From Clostridiaceae bacterium (GTDB lineage: Bacteria > Bacillota > Clostridia > Acetivibrionales > Acetivibrionaceae), in contig JAAYPF010000057.1 of NCBI GenBank assembly GCA_012519925.1, forward strand, positions 1 through 63,314: a DNA stretch of 63,314 bases, read 5' to 3'. Every line of letters begins with the position of its first letter. The first letter of the stretch is position 1. The translations under genes were made by a program, and so were the position numbers. The notes beneath the pieces were generated by a model. The model saw only the letters and a list, made by a program, of their open reading frames with translations. It was not told where the DNA came from and made no database searches. Below are positions 47,340 to 57,839 of this stretch, one piece after another.

Positions 47340-48329
47340 TTATAATAAACCTCCTGTGTTTTCCCTAGTATAGCTTTTAGGAACGTCAATTTTACTTATA
47401 ATACTCCTTATAACTGCAGTAGGAAGACGACCTTCCATAATATGCTCTACATGTAGAATTATACGATGTGACAATGCTTCTACAGCTACAAACTTAACGT
47501 CATCGGGAACAACATAATCCCTCCCCGCTATCAAAGCATTTGCACGGGATAATTTCAAAAGCCCTAATGCACCCCTTGGACTTGCTCCAAGTTTGATATT
47601 AGGATTATTTCTTGTAGTTCTAACAATTTCAGTTATATACATAAGTATATTATCATCAACAAATACCTTTTCAGCTTCCTGCTGAAGCATCAAAAGCTCA
47701 TCCATAGTTATTACTGGGCGAATATCGTTGGTTGGATCGTCCTTTTTCCACTCAATACGACGCCTTAGCACCTCACATTCCTTCTCTAAACTATCAAGAT
47801 ACCCTAAAGAAATTTTCATTATAAACCTGTCCATCTGAGCTTCTGGCAAGGGATATGTACCCTCCATTTCTATAGGATTCTGAGTGGCCATTACAATAAA
47901 AGGCGGCTTAAGAGGATACGTTGTACCTTCTATTGAAACCTGTCTTTCCTCCATTGCCTCTAAAAGTGCAGACTGTGTCTTAGGCATTGCCCTGTTTATC
48001 TCGTCAGCAAGTAAAAAGTTTGTAAATATAGGCCCTTTCTCAAGCTCAAAAGCAGAGGAATTGCTCTTCCAAATTTTTGTACCCGATATATCAGAAGGCA
48101 TTAAATCCGGTGTAAATTGAATACGCTTCCATTCACAACCTGTGATCTTTGCAAGAACCTTAACAAGTAACGTCTTCCCTAAGCCTGGATTATCTTCAAA
48201 TAAAATGTGTCCCCCCGACAAAAAACCGCAGAGAACTTTATTGAGCAACAATCTGTCACCTGATACAAATACCTTTTCAACTTCATCAATTATAGTTTTA
48301 CATAATTTTTGAACGTGTACCATATCCAT
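47340..48329 (-). CDS. MoxR-family AAA ATPase
   Basis: The roughly 330-residue ATPase has Walker A in DNPGLGKTLLVK, Walker B LLADEINRA, sensor 1 ATQNPIE, an arginine-finger region EAQMDRFIMKI, and the MoxR C-terminal lid with SPRGALGLLKLSRANAL and YVVPDDVKFVA. MoxR proteins remodel partner proteins, often VWA/DUF58 proteins coded next door. The start is uncertain: several in-frame ATGs lie at 48338, 48329 and 48323 behind AAAAGGGG, and an upstream TTG at 48353 is possible. All overlap the end of the previous gene, so translation is coupled. Confidence 0.93.
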   Translation of the reverse strand: MDMVHVQKLCKTIIDEVEKVFVSGDRLLLNKVLCGFLSGGHILFEDNPGLGKTLLVKVLAKITGCEWKRIQFTPDLMPSDISGTKIWKSNSSAFELEKGPIFTNFLLADEINRAMPKTQSALLEAMEERQVSIEGTTYPLKPPFIVMATQNPIEMEGTYPLPEAQMDRFIMKISLGYLDSLEKECEVLRRRIEWKKDDPTNDIRPVITMDELLMLQQEAEKVFVDDNILMYITEIVRTTRNNPNIKLGASPRGALGLLKLSRANALIAGRDYVVPDDVKFVAVEALSHRIILHVEHIMEGRLPTAVIRSIISKIDVPKSYTRENTGGLL

Positions 48330-49464
48330 TATATACATATACCCCTTTTCCAAAAAGCTTTAGATTTGATGTAATTTTTTCAATTACCTTTGATCTGTTC
48401 TGCCTGTTTCTTTCTTCAATAGCCTTATATTGTTCACTTGTCAACATACCAGGAATTTCCGGATCACAGTATTCAACAAGGGGAGCAATTATATTACTTA
48501 CTGCGTTAAACGGTATGCCCGTCTTATATCCTAAAAAAGTGAGGTAAGATACCAACTTGCTCTTCTTCCCATGATTTACATAATCATTAATATACTTTGT
48601 AATGTTCTCAAGATCCTTACTCTTGTCAAAACTCATATCCTGCATGTGTTTTGCCAATTTTTCCTCTGGAGAGTATTTAACGCTTCCCCACAACATAGTC
48701 GCAAAGATAATAAAAACTACCAGGAAGATCATAAATAAAAAAATCCAACCCGCTACTCCCGAACTCAAATTATCCCTCCTCATCAACGATAACACAAATA
48801 CCATAAAGAATATTAATATATATTTTATCATGTGATTACTTTTAAGCCACATAGATATCCTTCTTGCCTTTTCATTATAAAAAAGTTCTATAAGAGTGCT
48901 CATCTGTAACATGGCTAGTACAATAAATGATATCAATACAAGGCTTGAGAAGGATCTCCAGAATTTATCCACGGAATATCCGCCCTTCCAAAACCCTCCA
49001 AACATACTTTTTATAGTCAACCCCATCATAACATAAGAAAATGCCTTTATTGTACAACCTTCATATATTCCCGTATAAAAAAAAACCGATGCTTTACAAA
49101 CTATTATTGAAGCTGCTAATAAAGCTACCCAGACTATAGAGGTTAAGTATTTCATGTCCCTTGAAACAAAGGAAAGAAAAAGCACTGCTGAAATCCCATT
49201 TGCCAAATAAAGAATAAAGCTTGATAGAAGACCAGACCATCTACCTACAAAATAGGTGCTTACAAAAGACTTAACTGAAACACCCACCAGTATAGCTATA
49301 GCAGGAAATATTAAAAAATAGAAATATTCCCTTACACTATACAAAAGTCTACCTGGCAAAAAGAAAATAAAAAATACAAATGCTCCAAATGCCGCAAGCA
49401 TAATTGTATATCTTTTAAATTTCTTCGACGATGCATTTAAACTTTCTGCACTATCTAGATACAT
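48298..49464 (-). CDS. Multi-pass membrane protein of unknown function in MoxR operon
   Basis: The 388-residue protein has about eight or nine membrane helices in residues 20-270 and then a charged cytosolic region of about 115 residues containing YSPEEKLAKHMQDMSFDKSKDLENITKY-like helices, only part of which is conserved-looking. No family was recognised with confidence. It stands between the transglutaminase-like gene (97-base gap) and moxR (overlap), the position held by membrane components in other MoxR/DUF58/transglutaminase loci. A transport or envelope-assembly role is speculative. Confidence 0.7.
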   Translation of the reverse strand: MYLDSAESLNASSKKFKRYTIMLAAFGAFVFFIFFLPGRLLYSVREYFYFLIFPAIAILVGVSVKSFVSTYFVGRWSGLLSSFILYLANGISAVLFLSFVSRDMKYLTSIVWVALLAASIIVCKASVFFYTGIYEGCTIKAFSYVMMGLTIKSMFGGFWKGGYSVDKFWRSFSSLVLISFIVLAMLQMSTLIELFYNEKARRISMWLKSNHMIKYILIFFMVFVLSLMRRDNLSSGVAGWIFLFMIFLVVFIIFATMLWGSVKYSPEEKLAKHMQDMSFDKSKDLENITKYINDYVNHGKKSKLVSYLTFLGYKTGIPFNAVSNIIAPLVEYCDPEIPGMLTSEQYKAIEERNRQNRSKVIEKITSNLKLFGKGVYVYNGYGTRSKIM

Positions 49465-49561
49465 CTTTTTCTCCTTCTATATATTTTGCAATAAACATTT
49501 TACATTGATTTTAAATATTACAAATTGGCTTATATGTTGTAAAAAACAAGCTTCAAAACCA

Positions 49562-52069
49562 CTATTTTTCTGCCTCGTATTTCTGAATACACATATAAAA
49601 CAACTCGTAATCATCTCTTGTTATATCACTCAAACTGTAAACTGCTTTTTCCATTATAATAAAAATCTGTTCTAAAATCATATATTGCATAGTTGAAAGC
49701 TGGGATTTCATCAATAGCAATATTTCTCTTAATGTCATTTTATCATTAATATCAATATTTTTTGAAAATCCTTTTAATAACAGCTTACCCTTTTCTATTA
49801 CTTCTTCTCTATAATTCACTATCCTAATATCTCTTTTTGCTATCTTACCTGCCCCTTCCAAAACCTTTATTCTGTAAGTACCTTTGTGGTCAAAGGTAGT
49901 TTTAATCTCATCTAGATTTTGTGAATCGTCCTCAAACCTTATAACCAATTCTTCATTAATTCCCCACACATCAGGATAACCATCCTTTATCTGCGGAAAA
50001 CCAATAAACATCCGTATATTTACATCTCTTGTTACAGTCTGAACATAATCTGTCACCGGGTTTGGCAAATCACCATCTAGTGCAAAAACCAAATCCTCCT
50101 CATTTTGAAGGCTTCGCCTTTTGATAACCCTAGTAACTATAAGTACAACAATAACAATCGCTATCAGTAATAAGAACAACATAATCCTAAGCCAAAGAAT
50201 ACGCCAAATATAAATATTACTGTCAGTATTTGAAGGATAAAATATATCTGTACCTAAAAACTCAATTTTGTAGTTTATATCGTACCCTTTAACAAAAAAG
50301 AAATTTTTATGCGGTGATATATTATTAAGATTCTCTAGTTCTACAATTTTGGAAAACTTCCCTTCTTCACCGGTTAGAACACTATCTATAACATCAAGGC
50401 TCAAATATCTTAACTCTATACTTTGGTTTGGTACACCTTCTTTTGAATAGCTATCTAATAATTGCCCTTGTACCTCAAAGCTTTTGCCTATAACACTGTT
50501 TATTACATTGAGTTCTATATGTGTATCAGTGGTAACTCTCATCTCTGGATCACTTGTAGAAGTCCTATATAAATCATTTTCTAATAAATCTGCAACAACT
50601 TGATACTTTCCTGCATCGGTGCTGTGCTTTATATCGCAAGTAACCTCAAATTGTCCATTATTAACATCAGCTTTAACATAAGAAAGAGTGTTGTCAGTCT
50701 TTGAAGGTTTAACATAAATAAGTACTGTCATATCGTCTAGCCCCTGCCCATTAGCATCCGTAACTGTCCCCTTTGCGGTAAAACTAGTACCTCTTCTAGC
50801 TTCATCACTGACCGATGTAAGTTTTGTCACAGTTTCAAACTCAGGTGTAAATGAAGGGTTATATCCGAATACATCCATAGGTACCCATCCATATTCTTTA
50901 AATTTTATCTCTGGATATATATAGGCCTGATCTCTATACACCACCTGATATGGAAGTTCCCTATTGATTTTGTAACCTACAGCCAATCGGCAAGGTATAC
51001 CTGACGCCCTCAATAGATAGGCATAGGCAGACATAAAATCAAGCGTATTTCCTGCCCCTCCCTTTTTCATTAAAAACGACATAATTCCATCGTTGTTACC
51101 ATAAATATTTATATTTCCGTTTTGCAGACTATAATTCGTTCTAAGATAGTTTTCCACACCCATAATAATATCAAAATCGCTTGAACTATTTTCAATTATA
51201 GTATCAATAATTGAATCTATTTCTGCTGGTACAGATATAGTATATGGATAGGAATCATCCGTGTCTGCAAACATGAGCTTATCGTTACTAGCAACCTTCA
51301 TATAATCCATGCTATAAAAGTCACTTATAGTATCCTCGGCATAGTAGGTCTCTGCAATTTTGTACCAATTAACACTTGAGCGATACTTAAAATCAATCAC
51401 ACCAGATAAAACAGGCAGATAACCGCTAGAGGGCTGAATAGGTTTTATTTTGACAGAATTAGTAGTAAATTTTTCTTCTAGTTTCTCGTCAAAATTGATC
51501 TTAACTTCCGGCTCTTCTTCAACAGCAAGCCAGTGATTCTTATAGTAATTCTCCATCACCATTACTTTTAAGAAGGGATAATTAGGATAGCCAAGGACTT
51601 CAAAAACAGGCATATGAGGCTGTCTTTCATTACCTAACGCGATAGTCTGTCCACCTTCTCCACTTCCAAACGGAATATCTGGCATAATATTTTCTCCAGA
51701 AATGTCAATATTGGGCACATTTTTAGGAACAACAAATTCTCCACTTCCAAAGCCTCCTTCTCCTTGACTTTCTCCATAGGAAAACTCCCCGCTAAAAGAC
51801 TCGGAACTCTTTCTCTCAGAACGCCTTTTATCTACCCGTTCCTGCCAATCGTCCTTTCTTCCATTACCAAAGTTCATGCTTGGCTCAGGCTGCTTATTAT
51901 TACCTTGGGAAGAACTAGTATTACCGGTATCTCCTCCAGCCACACCGGTATTTTGTAGATTCAACATATTGATTCCAGCCATAAGCAAAAAAGCGGATAA
52001 TAATACTAAAGAAAGAAACATGGTTAACTTTATTAAATTGTTTTTCATGTTGGAATTATTTTTACTCAT
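49562..52069 (-). CDS. Membrane-anchored transglutaminase-like protein, catalytic Cys and His not conserved
   Basis: The protein (about 835 residues from Met 52069) has an N-terminal helix (about 15-38), a low-complexity Gly/Ser/Asn stretch, an extracellular beta region, a transglutaminase-like core (about 290-400), beta domains, a second helix (about 632-655) and a cytosolic tail of about 180 residues. The core keeps the fold marks LLRASGIPCRLAVGY and GWVPMD. Where active enzymes have Cys there is N341-T342-L343, and where they have His-Ala there is Q381-A382. Only D399 remains of the triad. A binding or scaffold role is inferred. The start is uncertain because no clear ribosome binding site is seen; 52126 is the alternative. 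Confidence 0.85.
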   Translation of the reverse strand: MSKNNSNMKNNLIKLTMFLSLVLLSAFLLMAGINMLNLQNTGVAGGDTGNTSSSQGNNKQPEPSMNFGNGRKDDWQERVDKRRSERKSSESFSGEFSYGESQGEGGFGSGEFVVPKNVPNIDISGENIMPDIPFGSGEGGQTIALGNERQPHMPVFEVLGYPNYPFLKVMVMENYYKNHWLAVEEEPEVKINFDEKLEEKFTTNSVKIKPIQPSSGYLPVLSGVIDFKYRSSVNWYKIAETYYAEDTISDFYSMDYMKVASNDKLMFADTDDSYPYTISVPAEIDSIIDTIIENSSSDFDIIMGVENYLRTNYSLQNGNINIYGNNDGIMSFLMKKGGAGNTLDFMSAYAYLLRASGIPCRLAVGYKINRELPYQVVYRDQAYIYPEIKFKEYGWVPMDVFGYNPSFTPEFETVTKLTSVSDEARRGTSFTAKGTVTDANGQGLDDMTVLIYVKPSKTDNTLSYVKADVNNGQFEVTCDIKHSTDAGKYQVVADLLENDLYRTSTSDPEMRVTTDTHIELNVINSVIGKSFEVQGQLLDSYSKEGVPNQSIELRYLSLDVIDSVLTGEEGKFSKIVELENLNNISPHKNFFFVKGYDINYKIEFLGTDIFYPSNTDSNIYIWRILWLRIMLFLLLIAIVIVVLIVTRVIKRRSLQNEEDLVFALDGDLPNPVTDYVQTVTRDVNIRMFIGFPQIKDGYPDVWGINEELVIRFEDDSQNLDEIKTTFDHKGTYRIKVLEGAGKIAKRDIRIVNYREEVIEKGKLLLKGFSKNIDINDKMTLREILLLMKSQLSTMQYMILEQIFIIMEKAVYSLSDITRDDYELFYMCIQKYEAEK

Positions 52070-52126
52070 ATATAAGTATATATTATATATGAATTTTTCG
52101 ATTTTGTATATGCTAGCATTGACCAT

Positions 52127-52450
52127 ATTTTGATATATTATGGATTATACTTGAATGTTCAGGCTTAGAGTATTCTTCTTTTATTGGGAAAAAAGAGGGG
52201 AATAATCTTTGCAAACCATAGTATGGAAATATAATGAAATAGGGCTATTATGAATTCTTATACTAAACGAAGTAAGATATGCCGTTAAAAACATGTAGGA
52301 ATCTCATGGAGTTTAGCAGGAGTTTTAGAAGGGCTTTGTAAGTTGAAAGGGTACTCGCCGCCGTGCAAGTACATATTATTCCAAGAACTAAAGCTACGAG
52401 TCTAAGAGAATGTATGACTTGCTGAATGTAAGATTTTTTATGTAGCAGTA
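52127..52450. other. 324-base gap upstream of the MoxR operon
   Basis: The region has no gene with a ribosome binding site. It contains CCGTTAAAAACATGTAG (near 52280), which differs by one base from CCGTTAAAAACTTGTAG near 8862; the similarity stops soon after. It probably holds the MoxR-operon promoter and the end of the DUF2161 transcript. Confidence 0.35.
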
Positions 52451-53176
52451 TTAATTCTCTTTTAAGTAAAATTCCACAAGTTCGTGATATTCTTTTAAAT
52501 CAACTTTTCCCTTTTCACTTAATGTGTACAAGCCTCTTGATACTCTCTCAAACCATCCGTAATGGTTATCCTGTAATATCCTCGACGTCTTTTCCTTGTC
52601 TGTCCCCAACTCCTTAAGCCTTTTTGGACTTAAATCACCATATTGCTCAAGCAGGGCTGCAATATGTATTGCCTGTTCTCTATATACAGTCACTAGTTTT
52701 TTACCAGTACAACCTCCTATATTGTAATCTCCATGTCTATTTGAAAATTCGTTAAGAACCTCTCTTTTTTTCCTGTTTGACTTTTTTATACTTAATTCAC
52801 GGTTAAAAGGCATTGGAGCTATTGCCTCTTCAACAAATGCAACTTCTCCTCTGATCGAAACTAAAAACAAACCTAATTCAAGCCTTCTTAATAGGTAACA
52901 TATATCCTTCCAACGTTTCGTGAAAAGTAGCTTGCCTTTTTTGGGCACAGCGATATATACCCTGTCTGTCAATCTTTGGCGTAACGAAGCTTGTAGAATA
53001 ACATCAAGGTTAAGAGTTTTCTTCATTTCCACAACCAGCAATTCATCACATCTTACTGCCATAACATCGCAGTTCTTAACCTCACCCTTTACTGTATATC
53101 CTTCTTTTGTAAGATAATCTTTTATTGGTGCATATAGGTCTTGTTCATATAATATTTTTTTTTGCTTCTGTTTCAT
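52451..53176 (-). CDS. DUF2161 family protein, predicted PD-(D/E)XK nuclease fold
   Basis: The 241-residue protein shows the core expected for this family: GEVKNCDVMAVRCDELLVVE with M-K following, giving D37 and an E-x-K pair near residues 50-52, then a helix with ILQASLRQRL. DUF2161 is assigned to the PD-(D/E)XK phosphodiesterase superfamily, but its substrate is unknown. The C-terminal third contains a winged-helix-like region (YGDLSPKRLKELG, SRGLYTLSEKGK) that may bind DNA. It is a single gene between the kinase pseudogene and the MoxR operon, with no restriction or toxin partner nearby. Confidence 0.85.
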   Translation of the reverse strand: MKQKQKKILYEQDLYAPIKDYLTKEGYTVKGEVKNCDVMAVRCDELLVVEMKKTLNLDVILQASLRQRLTDRVYIAVPKKGKLLFTKRWKDICYLLRRLELGLFLVSIRGEVAFVEEAIAPMPFNRELSIKKSNRKKREVLNEFSNRHGDYNIGGCTGKKLVTVYREQAIHIAALLEQYGDLSPKRLKELGTDKEKTSRILQDNHYGWFERVSRGLYTLSEKGKVDLKEYHELVEFYLKEN

Positions 53177-53273
53177 TTTCTCCTCATTTTCAATACATAT
53201 AATAATATAGCTTTTCCATATAAGGTATCATCAAACATAATAGGCGTCAATAATAGCTCAGAAATAATTTCAA

Positions 53274-55409
53274 CTACCTATCCTTGGCTATAGGCAACGC
53301 AATAAAAAACTCAGTACCTTCATTAATTTTTGATTCAAACCAAATTTCTCCTCCGAATTTTCCCTTTATGGTTGAATACGATAACATAAGACTCACACCA
53401 TTACCGGTCTTGCCTTTAGTTGTAACTATATATTTAAATATACGGGACTTGACTTCATCAGGTATTCCTACCCCAAAATCCTTCACTGTTATTATTATCA
53501 TATTTTCCTTTTTGAGAATACCGAGCTCAACTCTACATTCATGTAGTTCTTTTCTAGTATAGGATTCAATAGCATTCTTTATTAAATTGTCAAGTATTTG
53601 AATGATATTAGATATATCTCCGAGAATAACAATACTTGAATCTGCGTCTACAAACAAACTAAAATCTGATTTCCTTATAATTATATCACTGTTTCTTAAA
53701 AACTTAATTCTATTTGTCAATTCATTTATCGTAAAGCTATTATTCGTTTGAGCGTTCAATTGTACCGCTTGGGACTTTACTGTTGATATGACACTAGACA
53801 TATACGAGTTGTATTCTTTTAACTTTTCAATCCATTCTCCCATTTCTGAGTTTATCTCAAGATGATCCTCAATGGTTACTGATTCATCACCTATAGAATC
53901 TCGATATTCATTGTTTAAATCCTCTAAAGCAGCAGCTAGACCAGCTATCGACATGATAGGTGTCATAAGGTTATGTGATATCCCTCCTATGAGCTGACCT
54001 AATGAAGCTAATCGTTCATTTTCCCTCAAACTCTCTTCGATTCTCTCCCTTTCCATTAGCATTAGTGCACCTTTTAAAGTGTTACTTATCTGCCCTCTTA
54101 AAAGTTCAAAAATCATTACATCATTATTGTCAGTCCCTTCAAAACATGTGTACCCTAAATGCTCATTCTTAAAAAACAAAGGTAATACAAGATGAGTAAA
54201 CCTCCTGTCGTAGTTAATAAAACTCTCAGGAAGAATACTTGTAGTCATTATAATTCTCTCTTCCTCATCAATAGATCTGCGCTCACCATCACAAAAAGCA
54301 TAAATCAATTCGGATGTTTTTGGCACCTCAAAAGACTCATCAAAGGCCATTTCAACATCGTAAAAAATAGGACCCTCGACATACTTAAAAATAAAACAGC
54401 TTTTTATAAAGCAATGTTTTAAAAGAGTTGTTAGTCTATCAAAAAGCTCATCAATCTGATAGGACTGAATACTTTCATGTGCTCTAAATCTTGCTGCTAG
54501 TTTTACATCCATATTATTTTCTATATCATCATTTTCTTTATTATAGCTGCACCCACACGACTCACGTTTTACCATAACACAAGGAAATTCAATAGTCTGT
54601 TCCTCGCTTTCACCTTTTACCAATAATTCTACCGCCTTGTAACACATTTCCTTAATTGGTTGCCTAACCGTTGTCAATCGTGGAGTCACCTGACTTGCGT
54701 TTAAAGAGTCGTCAAAACCGCATATTATGCTTTTTTTATCAGCGGAGCATTTTCCTGCTTCCTTCATGCTTTCAATGCACTTAATCGCTCCTAAGGCCAT
54801 ATCATCGTTTGCAAATACTATTGCATCATAATCTATTTCCATTAAAATAATCTCTTGCATTACTTTATAGCCTGTATCAGCGACAAAATCACCTGAAAAT
54901 ACAAGTGTTTCATCAAAACTTATATTATTTTCTTCAAGAACCTCCTTATAAGCACTGAAACGTTCAACTGACCATTCAAAGTTCTCTGGACCTTTTACAA
55001 AAATGATTTTTTTGTAGCCATGATCTTTAATCAAATGTCTTATTACGTCTTTCATACCTTCTTTGCTATTACTAAGCAAACTAATAGCTTGGGGTATTTT
55101 TATGCCAAATGAAACCTTCGGAATGTCTTTATATTTATTGAAGAATTTTATCAGCTCTTCTTGAAAAAAATTTATCAATATTGAAGAAGTTGTAATGATT
55201 AAGCCATCTAGCTTTCCTTTTTCAACAAAACTATATACTATATGATGCTACTTTGGTGCATAACCAGCTTCTCTTAATGTTCTTCCTTCAAAAACCAATA
55301 AGTTACAGTCCAATTCTTCAGCCGCTTTCTTGAACGCTAGCCATAAAAGTGTTTGGTAACTGCCGTCGATACTATTAATAATAAGGCCTAACGTCTTACG
55401 GTTTTTCAT
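53274..55409 (-). pseudogene. Soluble sensor histidine kinase with LacI-type sensor, interrupted by in-frame TAG
   Basis: From ATG 55409 (GGGGTGA seven bases upstream) the frame is open for 53 codons, meets TAG at 55248-55250, and continues in the same frame to 53274. The whole would be 711 codons and aligns along its length with the paralog just upstream (55420-57552). At position 54 the paralog has Gln coded CAG, so one C-to-T change explains the stop. Downstream parts are intact: periplasmic-binding-like domain, GAF-like middle, GGISHNLMTPI with the phospho-His, N-box NLIKNAIESY and VKDFGVGIPD. A TTG at 55178 could restart translation without a ribosome binding site, losing about 77 residues of the sensor. 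Confidence 0.85.
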
Positions 55410-55419
55410 CTAATCACCC

Positions 55420-57552
55420 CTATAGCGTTTCAGTTATAGGTACTTCAATGTAAAATGTAGCACCTTTATTAACTTCCGATTCAAACCATATCTCGCCTCC
55501 AAATTTCCCTTTTATGGTCGAATATGACAACAATAGACTTAATCCTGTTCCATTCTTCCCTTTTGTAGTTACCATGTGCTTAAATAATCGAGACTTTATA
55601 TCATCCTTTACTCCACAACCAAAATCTTTAACTGCAATTGTCAGAATGTTTTTATTTTTTTGTATATATATATCGATTTTGCACTCATGTTGTTCTTTAT
55701 TATCATAGGACTCAATTGCATTCTTTAATAGATTCTCAAGCACCTGAACCATATTTAAAATATCTCCTGGAACAACAACATCCAAATTCACATCTACAAA
55801 TAGCTCTATGTTAGAATTTTTGATGGTAATATCACTACTTTTCATAAATTCAATCCTATTAAGCAGCTCATCTATTGTAAAACCATTATTAGCATGGTAA
55901 TTCAATTGAACTGCCTGGGACTTAACATTTGATATTACCTTGGACATATATGCATTATATTCTTTTAACTTCTCAATCCATTGTGCTATTTCAGAACTAA
56001 TTTCATAATGATCCTCCTTTGTTACCATTGGATCTCCTATAGATTCTTTATATTCATTTTTCAAGTCCTCTAGAGCAACAGATATACCCGAAATAGACAT
56101 AATAGGCGACATAAGGTTATGAGATATACCTCCTATCAACTGGCCTAATGAAGCTAATCTTTCATTTTCTCTCATAGTTTCTTCGATACTATCCCTTTCA
56201 AGTACCATTAATGCACCTTTGAGAGCATTACTTATCTCTCCCCTTAAAAGCTCATAAGTCATTGTATCACTATCAGTGGCTTCAAAACATATATAACCGA
56301 AATGCTCATTCCCAAAGAACAACGGCATAACAATGTATGTTAGTCTTTTATCGTCCTGTAAAAAGCACTCTGGAAGAATACTTGAAGTCCTTATTATCTT
56401 GTTGTTTTCCTCAATAGATATCCGCTCGCCCTTATAATAAGCATATATCATTTCAGACTTTAAGGGTATTTTAAAGGATTCATCAAAAGCCATGTCAATA
56501 TCGTAAAAATATGGACCATCGAAGTATTTTAAAATAAAACAGCTGTCTATAAAGCACTGTTTGAGAACAAGTGTAAGTTCCTCAAATAGCTCATCTATCT
56601 CGTAAGTTTGTATGTCTTCATGAACATTATAGTTAGCAACAAGTTTTAGACATTTGTTATTAGTATTATTATCATTCGCTATATTATAACTACACCCACA
56701 AGATGCCCTCTTAACCATAATCGATTGGAATTCAATTAACTCTTCTTTAAAATCCTCTTTCACCAATAACTCAACAGCTTTAGTACACATTTCGCTTATA
56801 GGCTGCTTTACTGTTGTTAAAGGTGGATCTGAATTTCTTGCAATAATACTATTGTCAAAACCACATATTATAACCTGTTTGTCTTTAGGATATATACCTG
56901 TCTTTTTCATGTTACCTATGGCCTTTATCGCACCTAATGCCATGGAATCGTTTGCAAAAACTATTGCATCATATTCAATATTTGTATGAATAATTTGTTC
57001 CATTATTTTATATCCAGTATCTGCTACAAAATCACCATGAAACACCCTATTCTCATCATAACTTATGTTCTTTTCTAACAAAACCTCCCTATATGCTTCA
57101 AACCTTTCTAACGAATCAGCATTATTAATAGGTCCGGTTACAAAAATAATTTTTTTACTACCATGGTCATCAATTAAATGCCTGATAACATCCTTCAAAC
57201 CTGCTTTGTCCTTACAAACTATGCTTGCAGTATTCGGAATCTCTATACCAAAAGACACAACCGGAATATCCTTGTACTTTTTACAAAACTCCTCAACTTC
57301 TTTAGGGGATGCAAAGGTACCAACGGAAGCACTTGCTACTATTATTCCATCAAGTGATCCTTTCTCAATAAAATTGTATATTATATAATGCTGTTTAGCA
57401 CCAAATCCTTTATTATTTAAAGTCCTTCCTGCAAACACCATCAAATTGCAGTTCATATCTTCAGAAGCTTGCATAAAAGCCAACCATAATTGAGATTGAT
57501 ATGTGCCATCAATATCATTTAAAACAAGACCTATTGTCTTACGCTTTTTCAT
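55420..57552 (-). CDS. Soluble sensor histidine kinase with LacI/periplasmic-binding-type sensor
   Basis: The 710-residue protein has a sugar-binding-protein-like domain (about 5-285, as in LacI regulators but without the DNA-binding headpiece), a GAF-like middle region (about 300-450), and a kinase (about 455-710) with probable phospho-His H478 in GGISHNLMSPI, N-box LLKNAIESY, VKDFGCGV and TKGKNGTGLSLLLSYSTIKG. There is no signal peptide or membrane segment, so it should sense a cytosolic ligand. The ATG at 57552 follows GGAGTGA; a longer frame to 57603 lacks a site. The broken paralog starts ten bases after its stop. No response regulator is adjacent. Confidence 0.9.
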   Translation of the reverse strand: MKKRKTIGLVLNDIDGTYQSQLWLAFMQASEDMNCNLMVFAGRTLNNKGFGAKQHYIIYNFIEKGSLDGIIVASASVGTFASPKEVEEFCKKYKDIPVVSFGIEIPNTASIVCKDKAGLKDVIRHLIDDHGSKKIIFVTGPINNADSLERFEAYREVLLEKNISYDENRVFHGDFVADTGYKIMEQIIHTNIEYDAIVFANDSMALGAIKAIGNMKKTGIYPKDKQVIICGFDNSIIARNSDPPLTTVKQPISEMCTKAVELLVKEDFKEELIEFQSIMVKRASCGCSYNIANDNNTNNKCLKLVANYNVHEDIQTYEIDELFEELTLVLKQCFIDSCFILKYFDGPYFYDIDMAFDESFKIPLKSEMIYAYYKGERISIEENNKIIRTSSILPECFLQDDKRLTYIVMPLFFGNEHFGYICFEATDSDTMTYELLRGEISNALKGALMVLERDSIEETMRENERLASLGQLIGGISHNLMSPIMSISGISVALEDLKNEYKESIGDPMVTKEDHYEISSEIAQWIEKLKEYNAYMSKVISNVKSQAVQLNYHANNGFTIDELLNRIEFMKSSDITIKNSNIELFVDVNLDVVVPGDILNMVQVLENLLKNAIESYDNKEQHECKIDIYIQKNKNILTIAVKDFGCGVKDDIKSRLFKHMVTTKGKNGTGLSLLLSYSTIKGKFGGEIWFESEVNKGATFYIEVPITETL

Positions 57553-57839
57553 CAAATCACTCCAATTAATTTTCGAATTGGTAATTCTCCCGCAAGCATT
57601 CAATTAAACATAAGAAATCGTCTCTACTGACAATAGAAAAGAACTGCAAAACTAGGCACTAATTAATTTCGTCTATAAAGACCCTTTAGAATACAAATTA
57701 CAAAAACATATTACATGTACATAATTATAGCACACCATAATAAATATGGAAATAACAAGTTTTTGTTAGGTAAACACTTATAATTATACTATAATACGGT
57801 ATATAAAAACAAACACAGACTTTGTCGTGTCAATACATT

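Noticed and set aside
8858-52300. Shared word CCGTTAAAAAC(A/T)TGTAG near 8862 and 52280 as a dispersed repeat
   Set aside because: The match covers about 17 bases and then fails, too short to call a family from two sites.
53274-55409. Frameshift as the cause of the broken kinase gene
   Set aside because: ATG 55409, the TAG at 55248 and the rest of the gene are all in one frame, so it is a nonsense codon, not a frameshift.
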